Of a stretch of DNA of 8,533 bases, positions 1 to 6,400 are shown in pieces. Origin of the DNA: Betaproteobacteria bacterium HGW-Betaproteobacteria-2 (lineage in GTDB: Bacteria; Pseudomonadota; Gammaproteobacteria; Burkholderiales; Methylophilaceae). Both the position numbers and the translations under genes were made by a program. The stretch covers positions 1-8,533 of the forward strand of contig PHCM01000051.1 in the NCBI GenBank assembly GCA_002842255.1, given 5' to 3'. The notes under the pieces were generated by a model. The model ran no database searches and was not told where the DNA came from. It worked only from the letters and a program-made list of their open reading frames with translations. Each line of letters begins with the position of its first letter. Position 1 is the first letter of the stretch.

Positions 1-62
1 CCCTTGGTGCCGCATGCGGTCACCAGCAGACACAGCAGAATTGAAAGGCAAAAGGGTCTCAT
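1..62 (-). CDS. lptM: LptM (YifL)-like small lipoprotein, N-terminus only
   Basis: Only the first 20 codons are in the window; the gene runs off the left edge. The visible peptide starts MRPFCLSILLCLLVTAC and continues Gly-Thr-Lys-Gly. It has one basic residue, a hydrophobic stretch and a lipobox (Val-Thr-Ala-Cys, with Cys17 as the lipidated residue), so the product should be an exported lipoprotein. A Cys-Gly-x-Lys-Gly start after the lipobox is the hallmark of LptM/YifL, the small outer-membrane lipoprotein that helps assemble the LptDE lipopolysaccharide translocon and is often encoded just before lysA. I chose the ATG at 62 because the AAGGA at 78-74 lies 11 bases upstream. The in-frame ATG at 71 would leave only 2 bases. 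The gene is divergent from the pilus operon and probably unrelated to it. The lipoprotein call is strong; the LptM assignment rests on four residues past the lipobox. Confidence 0.6.
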   Translation of the reverse strand, partial: MRPFCLSILLCLLVTACGTK

Positions 63-80
63 CAGTGTCATTGTCCTTAA

Positions 81-115
81 AAACTGGATACTAACATAAA
101 CCGATGTTTTGACAG
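81..115 (-). promoter_or_regulatory. Candidate sigma-70 promoter for the lipoprotein gene
   Basis: On the minus strand, CTGTCA (115-110, 4 of 6 to the -35 consensus) is followed after 16 bases by TAGTAT (93-88, 4 of 6 to the -10 consensus). TGT lies directly before it, giving an extended -10. Transcription would start near 81, leaving a short leader that contains the AAGGA ribosome binding site. The -35 overlaps the plus-strand TTGACA at 109-114. This is a motif match by eye only. Confidence 0.35.
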
Positions 116-132
116 GAGGCCGGACCCGGATT

Positions 133-206
133 ACCGTTCATCCGTTATCCGAAACCGGTTGTCAGTTACGGGTAGATTTCAGGAAGTTTTTAAAGCAGCA
201 TACATT
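133..206 (+). promoter_or_regulatory. Candidate LytTR/AlgR-type sites and weak promoter for the pilus operon
   Basis: ACCGTTCATC at 133-142 differs by one base from the AlgR recognition core CCGTTCGTC known from Pseudomonas. It also fits the general LytTR half-site pattern [TA][AC][CA]GTTN[AG][TG]. Two weaker half-site-like elements, TCCGTTATC (141-149) and TCAGTTACG (162-170), lie 21 bases apart start to start, the spacing usual for LytTR direct repeats. A weak -10, TACATT (201-206), has no clear -35, which would suit an activator-dependent promoter. Start of transcription near 213 would leave the AAGGGG at 216-221 in the leader. Everything here is motif reading, not proof. Confidence 0.35.
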
Positions 207-228
207 TCAGCGCAAAAGGGGATTAAAA

Positions 229-666
229 ATGGTTCACTGTAAATCAGAAAGAGGATTCACCTTGATAGAGTTGATGATAGTGGTTGCTATCATCGGCATC
301 ATTTCATCCATCGCCTACCCCGCCTATCAGGACTATGTCGCACGCGGCAAGATTACGGAAGCAACTTCCGGGCTGGCCGACTTGCGTATCAAGCTTGAGC
401 AGTACTACCAGGACAACCGGACCTATACCGGCTATGTCGATGCCGGCTGCAATCTCACCAGTAACGGCAACCCTGCAATTAATTCAGACAACTTCGGTTT
501 TGCCTGCGTGGTTGATGCTGATACCTATACGATTACCGCAACCGGTATTGGCACAGCGGGCATGACCGGCTACAGCTACGATATCAACGAGAGCAATGTC
601 AAGAATTCTACTGTGCCCGGCGGTAGTGGTGCGTGCTGGATCATGAAGAAGGGCGGCTCATGTTAG
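229..666 (+). CDS. pilE: PilE-type minor type IV pilin
   Basis: Encodes a 145-residue prepilin for the type IV pilus. The short leader MVHCKSERG ends in Gly9, the PilD cleavage site. The mature protein starts with Phe and has Glu at +5 (FTLIELMIVVAIIGII), followed by the usual alpha-1 helix and the PilE-like stretch YPAYQDYVARGKITEA. Four cysteines lie in the mature part, and the end ACWIMKKGGSC is the typical C-terminal disulfide region of this family. The ATG at 229 was chosen because AAGGGG (216-221) sits 7 bases before it and it gives a proper leader; the frame is open further upstream but would spoil the leader. It is the first gene of the operon, and its stop overlaps the next start by 7 bases, so the two are probably translationally coupled. 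In Pseudomonas pilE is the last gene of the cluster. By length and position this is a minor rather than a major pilin. Confidence 0.88.
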   Translation: MVHCKSERGFTLIELMIVVAIIGIISSIAYPAYQDYVARGKITEATSGLADLRIKLEQYYQDNRTYTGYVDAGCNLTSNGNPAINSDNFGFACVVDADTYTITATGIGTAGMTGYSYDINESNVKNSTVPGGSGACWIMKKGGSC

Positions 667-1214
667 GTAATCGCATCATGCGGGTGCAGCAGGGTTTCAG
701 CCTGGTGGAGATGATCATTACCGTCGCGATACTGGCCATCATCTCGGCGATTGCCGTGCCCAGTTTCACGAATATGATCCAGAACACCCGAATCCGTACT
801 GCGGCTGAGTCGATTCAGAACGGCTTGCAGGTGGCGCGTGCCGAGGCGGTCAAGCGCAATGCCAAAGTGAAATTCCAGTTGAGTAATGTAGATAGCAGTT
901 GGGTTGTTTGCGAGGTGGCGAATGTAGCGGACGATTGTCCGGGCGAGGAAGAGATACAGTCTCGCTCCACGTCCGAGGGGTCTACTGCAAATGTAACTGC
1001 AACAGTCGTACCTGCCGGCAATACAGCAGTAATTTTTAATGGACTGGGTTTGATAGAGCAGGGCACCAATCCGTTTACGCAGGTGGATGTCGATATGAGC
1101 GAAACGGTGATGTCTGCCGCTGACAGTCGAGAGTTGCGTATCCTGCTTGGTGCTGGTGGCAGTATTCGCATGTGCAACCCCAATCTTGGCGAGGATGATC
1201 CTCGCGCTTGCTGA
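660..1214 (+). CDS. fimT: GspH/FimT-family minor pilin (FimT/FimU position)
   Basis: A 184-residue type IV prepilin of the GspH/FimT family, one of the four core minor pilins that prime pilus assembly in the inner membrane and periplasm. The cleavage site is VQQG|FSLVEM with Glu at +5, followed by a hydrophobic helix and the GspH-typical stretch NGLQVARAEAVKRNAKVKF. The protein ends in a Cys-to-Cys loop (CNPNLGEDDPRAC), probably a disulfide. The start at 660 has AAGGG (649-653) 6 bases upstream and overlaps the pilE stop. The ATG at 678 would give a 6-residue leader, the most classical length, and is a fair alternative. Where DNA-uptake FimT proteins carry a GRxR motif near the C-terminus, this one reads Gly-Ser-Ile-Arg (residues 167-170), which suggests a structural FimU-like role. 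The gene ends 10 bases before pilV. Confidence 0.85.
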   Translation: MLGNRIMRVQQGFSLVEMIITVAILAIISAIAVPSFTNMIQNTRIRTAAESIQNGLQVARAEAVKRNAKVKFQLSNVDSSWVVCEVANVADDCPGEEEIQSRSTSEGSTANVTATVVPAGNTAVIFNGLGLIEQGTNPFTQVDVDMSETVMSAADSRELRILLGAGGSIRMCNPNLGEDDPRAC

Positions 1215-1224
1215 GGGAGGGATA

Positions 1225-1635
1225 ATGTCAATGAGAAGCAAATTTTCGGTTCGTAAAGCCCTGTCTACTGTTCAGTACAACAAGTCGCAACAGGGTGCTG
1301 TCTTGTTGGAAGCCCTGATCGCAGTGCTGATTTTTTCCATGGGTATTCTGGCGCTGGTCGGTTTGCAGGCTGCGATGGTCAAAAATACTTCGGATGCCAA
1401 ATATCGCGCCGAGGCCAGTTTCATTGCCCAGCAAAAACTGGGGGACATCTGGGTTGGCGGTATTGCTTTGGCCGATCATGAGGTGGAAGAGGAAGATGTC
1501 TCGGTTTATCTGCCTTCAGGTAAGCGAACTGTGGATGTTGCGGCGGATCGCGTTGTAACGATAACAGTGACCTGGCAAGTACCGGGCGAGGATATACACA
1601 GCTACTCCACCAGTGCACGCGTAGAGGGAATATAA
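1225..1635 (+). CDS. pilV: Type IV pilus minor pilin PilV
   Basis: Encodes a 136-residue prepilin. The 24-residue leader is long and basic and ends SQQG. The mature N-terminus is AVLLEALIAVLIFSMGILAL with Glu at +5, which is the PilV (GspI-like) pattern. A short beta-rich C-terminal part follows (TVDVAADRVVTITVTWQVPG). PilV acts with the GspH-type pilin, PilW and PilX as the subcomplex that starts the fibre and carries PilY1. GGGAGG (1215-1220) lies 4 bases before the ATG at 1225 and 10 before a second ATG at 1231, so either could be used. The stop TAA is immediately followed by the GTG that can start pilW. No cysteine is visible in the mature part, unlike its neighbours. Confidence 0.88.
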   Translation: MSMRSKFSVRKALSTVQYNKSQQGAVLLEALIAVLIFSMGILALVGLQAAMVKNTSDAKYRAEASFIAQQKLGDIWVGGIALADHEVEEEDVSVYLPSGKRTVDVAADRVVTITVTWQVPGEDIHSYSTSARVEGI

Positions 1636-2760
1636 GTGATGCGCAAGAATATCAACAATCGCAGCCAGTCTGGCCTCAGCCTTGTCGAGTTGATGGTCGG
1701 CATGGTGGTTGGCTTGCTGGCAACGCTGGTCATCATGCAGGTGTTTACGACTTTCGAGGGACAACGCCGCGCAACTACAGGCACGGGAGATGCCCAGACC
1801 AACGGCAGCATTGCATTGATGAACATACAGCGCGATCTGCAAACGGCTGGTTTCGGCCTGTCATTTCCCTTGGCCGATACGGAAAACAATCTGTTCAAAT
1901 GCGATCCCTTGCCGGCAGCCTATGATGCTGACAACGATCCAGGCACTGACAATAGCATCGAATCCATCTTCCCGATTGAAATCGAGAATGGTGCCGGCAA
2001 CAGCAGCGACATCCTGATCTCACGTACCAGTATCAAGCCGACCGGTGCCGTGGCTTTGAGAATCACCAATGCTACCGATGTCGACAATGTGGCCGTGCCG
2101 CGCAATATAGGCTGTAAGGAGGGCGATATTGTGTTGCTCAGCATGAATGCGAGCTGTGCCTTGACTCGAGTGACTGAGAGTGATGCCGATTTAGAGGACG
2201 ACACGTTCCATATCGGGCTGGATGGTACCGGGCTGGTGGCTGGAACTCCGCCATTAGACGAACAGGCAAGGCTCACCTGCATGGGCAAATGGTTGCCGGA
2301 AGCTGAAAGAGAACTGGTAGAAAGTCGTTATGAGGTCGTAAACAATCAGTTGCTGCGTAATGGTGAACCGATCATCGATGAGATCGTTATGCTGCAGGCG
2401 CAATATGGTATTGCCGCCACGGTCGATAGTAACCAGGTAACGCAGTGGGTCGATCCGGTCGATCAGTGGAGCGTCGCAAATCTGGCCTTGAATAAAGACA
2501 ACCGCAATCGCATCCGTGCCTTGCGGGTTGCCGTCGTGGCACGTAATGGTAAACGCGAGACGGAAACCGTCACCTCAGAATGCGAAACCTTTCAGGGTGT
2601 CGTCAATAATGGCCCGTGTGCCTGGGATGATGAGGGATATAGCGCTGCACCAATGATCGACCTCTCAACGGTGGATGCCGATTGGGAATATTACCGTTTC
2701 CGTTCATTCGAAACGATCGTGCCTTTGCGCAACATGCTCTGGTCCAAGGAAGCGCTATGA
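1636..2760 (+). CDS. pilW: Type IV pilus minor pilin PilW
   Basis: Encodes a 374-residue prepilin of the PilW (GspJ-like) family. The leader ends RSQSG and the mature protein begins LSLVELMVGMVVGLLATLV with Glu at +5. The helix continues through a region rich in Gln, Thr and Arg into the family-typical IALMNIQRDLQTAGFG. The later part VNNQLLRNGEPIIDEIVMLQ is the conserved PilW domain core. An acidic loop at residues 97-105 reads DADNDPGTD, which has the spacing of a calcium-binding loop. The start is ambiguous: the GTG at 1636 abuts the pilV stop and has GAGG (1624-1627) 8 bases upstream, while an ATG follows at 1639. The last four bases (ATGA) contain the pilX start, so translation of pilW and pilX is coupled. 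Confidence 0.87.
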   Translation: MMRKNINNRSQSGLSLVELMVGMVVGLLATLVIMQVFTTFEGQRRATTGTGDAQTNGSIALMNIQRDLQTAGFGLSFPLADTENNLFKCDPLPAAYDADNDPGTDNSIESIFPIEIENGAGNSSDILISRTSIKPTGAVALRITNATDVDNVAVPRNIGCKEGDIVLLSMNASCALTRVTESDADLEDDTFHIGLDGTGLVAGTPPLDEQARLTCMGKWLPEAERELVESRYEVVNNQLLRNGEPIIDEIVMLQAQYGIAATVDSNQVTQWVDPVDQWSVANLALNKDNRNRIRALRVAVVARNGKRETETVTSECETFQGVVNNGPCAWDDEGYSAAPMIDLSTVDADWEYYRFRSFETIVPLRNMLWSKEAL

Positions 2761-3395
2761 AATCCATCACCGTAAAATCGGATTCCTTCAAATCGTTCAG
2801 GCAGCAGGGCGTGGTGCTTTTTATTGCGCTTATCGCTCTGCTGGTGATGTCGCTTGCCGCGGTGGCGCTGATTCGTTCGGTAGACACCAACACCATGATC
2901 GCCGGTAATTTGTCTTTCCGTCAGTCTGCCCTGGTCTCTTCTGACCGGGGGGCAGAAGCTGCACTGGAATGGATAGATGCAAAACTCGTGGTTAATGCGA
3001 GTGATCTCAATAACCATATCCCGGCAGAAGGGTATTTCTCTACCTATGTGGCGGAATGTACCGGTGCGCAGGATCCGGATGGGAATGAAGTCGACGCCAT
3101 CCGCTTGGTCGATAACTGTGGCGTTTTGAGCATTGCCGACGATGGCCTGGGTAACGAGATCCGGTATGTCATACAGCGCATGTGTTTCGATCCAGACACG
3201 GTGCCGCCGTATGATTCTGATGAATCAACCTGTCTGCTGGGTGAGGCGGAGATCGGTACCGGCAGCAAGAAAGTCAGGGGTAAAGACAAGGGCGGTATGT
3301 TACTCGATGCCAAGCAGAGCCCGATTTATCGCGTGACCGTCAAGGTCACCGGGCCCAGGAACACCATCAGTTATGCGCAAACGTTTGCTTATTAG
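2757..3395 (+). CDS. pilX: Type IV pilus minor pilin PilX
   Basis: Encodes a 212-residue protein of the PilX (GspK-like) family. The leader of 18 residues ends FRQQG and is followed by VVLFIALIALLVMSLAAVAL. Position +5 is Ile instead of Glu; lack of Glu5 is normal for PilX/GspK-type pilins, which sit at the very tip and need no partner ahead of them. The stretch MIAGNLSFRQSALVSSDRGA is the PilX N-terminal domain signature, and the end (YRVTVKVTGPRNTISYAQ) is also typical of the family. Four cysteines in the middle (residues around 102, 121, 143 and 156) may form disulfides. The start is set by the ATGA overlap with the pilW stop. An upstream in-frame ATG at 2682 lies deep inside pilW and would destroy the leader. 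PilY1 follows after 10 bases. Confidence 0.87.
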   Translation: MKSITVKSDSFKSFRQQGVVLFIALIALLVMSLAAVALIRSVDTNTMIAGNLSFRQSALVSSDRGAEAALEWIDAKLVVNASDLNNHIPAEGYFSTYVAECTGAQDPDGNEVDAIRLVDNCGVLSIADDGLGNEIRYVIQRMCFDPDTVPPYDSDESTCLLGEAEIGTGSKKVRGKDKGGMLLDAKQSPIYRVTVKVTGPRNTISYAQTFAY

Positions 3396-3405
3396 GAGTC
3401 AGGTC

Positions 3406-6400
3406 ATGAAGCGCACCCCACATAATTTCAATATTCTTTCGGGCATTCTGGCGATGGCCATGATCGGCAGCATGCTGTTTTCGTCAGCGGCCAGGGCCGC
3501 GGTGGACTCGCCTCTTGATCTGGCGACCATCCCGCTATCCAATAGCCCGACCATCGCCATTGAGCCTAATCTACTATTTATTCTGGACGATTCGGGCAGT
3601 ATGGGCTGGGACTACATGCCGGATTATGTCAATAATACTTCTTACAGATATGAAGATTCGTTACAAGAAAATGCAAGTTTTAATACCATTGCCTACAATC
3701 CGACGATCCGTTATTTGCCGCCTGTGAACTTTACCGCCGCCGGCCTGAGTACGACGACTTATCAGAGCCAAACGGGCATCTCTACCGAGACCGGGGCGAA
3801 TACTGACAGCAAGCCCAATTGGCGCCGGGTCAAAAACAACCCTTATCTTAGTACCGCGACCAGCAACCTAGAATCGGATGCAAGCTACTATCATGTCACG
3901 GCGGGCGAATATTGCACGCGTCGAGACCTCAAGGTTTGTGTCGCGCAGTCTGCGCCAAGCGAAACCTATCCTTATCCGGCGCCGGTGCGTTGGTGCAGAA
4001 ATAACACCGAGGCGGCCAAGACAGTGCCGGGTGCCGGTACATGTCAGGCAGCTAGAGTGACAACAGGAACGACTTACACCAGTCTGCGTATGCCGGCGCA
4101 ATACAGTGCGACAATCAGGATTACCGGCGCCAGCAGTACCCCAAAAGTGAATGGCGTCGTGGTCGATGGCCAGCAGATTATGTATACGGCCGCACCCGGG
4201 GATACCAACACCACAAGCACGATCGCTCAAAGCATAGTTGACCGGATTAATGCGTGTACGACCACTATCGTCGGCAACTGTACGGTTGCCGGCTATAGTG
4301 CAACGCGTTCAAGCAGCACGGTAATTATTCATGCACCGCACATCATTACGGCCACTCCCGCTCTTAGCCCGGCAGTTTCAAGCGGTACGTTGACAAGCAC
4401 AATCTCGTCATTCGGTGCGGGTAGCAATGTGCCTGGCGTGCTCAATTTCACGCCCATTCTTTCCAGCGTCGATAGCTATCCATTGCCCGGATCCAGCAGC
4501 AAGGCTAGTACACGCACCGATTGCGCTGCCAGTATCTGTACCTATGCCGAGGAAATGACCAACTACGCCAACTGGTGGGCGTATTACCACACCCGCATGC
4601 AGATGATGAAGACGGCGGTGAGTTTGGCGTTCAAGGATGTCGGCGACGATTTTCGTGTAGGTTTCATGACTATCAACACCACATCGGGTAAATCATTGGA
4701 TTTCGGCACCTTCAATACCGCTCAAAAAGCGGCTTGGTATAGCAAGTTGTTCAGTACGCCGACCGGCAGTGGCACGCCGTTGCGTTACGCATTGTCCAGA
4801 GCGGGGCGTATTTATGCCAATAAAGAAGATGTGGGTGGTGTTTTCTCCGACCCCATGCAATATGAATGTCAGCAGAACTTCAGTTTGCTGACTTCCGACG
4901 GTTTCTGGAACGGTTCTGGGGGCTACAAGCTGGATGGCTCTGCCATGACGAATCAGGATGGGGGTGATACACCACGACCATATTTTGAGGGGCCGACTGC
5001 CAGTTCAGACTCGTTGGCTGATGCTGCCAAATACTATTACGATACCGATCTACGCGACCCTAGCCTGAGCAACTGTACCGGTGCGCTTGGTACTTCTGTT
5101 TGTCAAACCACACCCACCGTTAACAAGGTGCAGCGTATGGTGACCTTGAGTCTGGGGTTGGGAGTAGATGGCACGCTGGCCTATGCCACCGATTACAAGA
5201 CTGCAGAAGAAAATGCGTACGCCGATATCAAGAACGGTACGCAAAACTGGCCAGTACCGAAGAATGATGATCCGACTGCTATCGATGACCTTTGGCATGC
5301 AGCTGTCAATGGTAATGGTACTTATTTCAGCGCGAAGAACCCGACTGATCTGGTCAATCAACTGAAGGATGCCTTGGCTGCCGTTGCTGTCAAGGTGGGT
5401 GCTGGTGCCGCTGCCGCGACCAGTACGCTGAATCCGGTGGCCGGTGACAATTTTGGCTATGTAGCGAGTTACACCACAGGCCTGTGGACGGGGAATCTTG
5501 AGAAACGTGGCATTAATACGACGACAGGCGCTTTTGGGGCGACGGCTTTGAGTTGCGTGGAAGATGTCTTGCCGACCAGTACCTGTACTTCGCCTTCGAG
5601 CATTCTGGCTGATGGTTCGGGTGGTTATAACTGCGTCACGCCTGATATTCCTGAGGAAGATGGATGCGCCGGTGGTACCTGGGATTCCGAGAATTACACC
5701 TGCAGTGTGCCGGTGGCGGCATCCTGTAGCGGCACATTGAAAAACAAGGTTGGCGAAATTGATGACACTCGGACAATTTATATGAATGTCGGCGGCAGTC
5801 TGGCGCCTTTCAGTTACGGTAACCTGAATGCCAGCCAGAAAACGACGTTCGAGAGTGCCTTCCTCTCGGCAAACCTGTCGCAATGGAGCCATCTGGCTGA
5901 AACATTGACTGCGGATCAACTGGCTGCTGCCAGCGGTGCCAATCTCGTCAATTACATACGCGGCCAGAAAGCTTATGAAGAGACTTCCAGCGACCCCGGC
6001 AAGCGGCTGTTCCGCAAGCGGCAGGCGGTGTTGGGAGACATCATTGACTCCACGCCTACTTTTTCAGGTGTGCCGACCTTTAGTTATAGCGACCAGGGTT
6101 ACGCCAGCTTCAAGAGTAGCTATAGCGGCACGGGAGTGGTTTATGTTGGTGCCAATGACGGTATGTTGCATGCCTTTGACGCAGAAACCCTGGTGGAGCG
6201 CTGGGCCTATGTACCAAGCATGGTGATTCCGAATCTATGGAAGCTGGCGGATACGGCTTATGCCAGCAAGCATATCTATTATGCCAACGGTGCACCGACC
6301 ATTTCCGATATCTGTGTATCCGGCTGCAACAGTGCAGGCGCAGTATGGAAAACCATCCTGGTGGCAGGTCTGAATGGCGGTGGCCGCGGCTATTATGCGC

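Larger units (their letters stand above)
63..228. other. Divergent intergenic / regulatory region
   Basis: This stretch of about 166 bases separates the divergent lipoprotein gene from pilE. It holds a candidate minus-strand promoter (81-115), a TTGACA on the plus strand at 109-114 with no good -10 partner, CCGTT repeats and an imperfect hairpin (127-151), the 8-bp palindrome AACCGGTT (153-160), and the pilE ribosome binding site AAGGGG (216-221). The pilE reading frame stays open upstream to about 109, but nothing there looks like pilin leader sequence. I see no small gene or recognisable riboswitch. Confidence 0.6.

Noticed and set aside
78..107. FliA-like (sigma-28) promoter: TAAAAACT followed by ACCGATGT
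   Set aside because: The -10 matches at only 5 of 8 positions, the -35 beyond TAAA is poor, and the spacer is 14 rather than about 11 bases.
72..228. Sigma-54 promoter or cyclic-di-GMP riboswitch ahead of pilE, as seen at some pilus operons
   Set aside because: No TGGCAC-N5-TTGC element and no GEMM-type consensus segments could be found in this stretch.
2757..2868. PilX might be a defective pilin because Glu5 is missing
   Set aside because: PilX/GspK-type tip pilins normally lack Glu5, and the cleavage glycine and hydrophobic helix are intact.
5050..5919. Long open frame (289 codons) on the minus strand inside pilY1
   Set aside because: It lies antisense to a clearly coding pilY1 region, shows no recognisable domain, has a composition rich in Arg, His and Thr typical of a shadow frame, and no ribosome binding site was evident.
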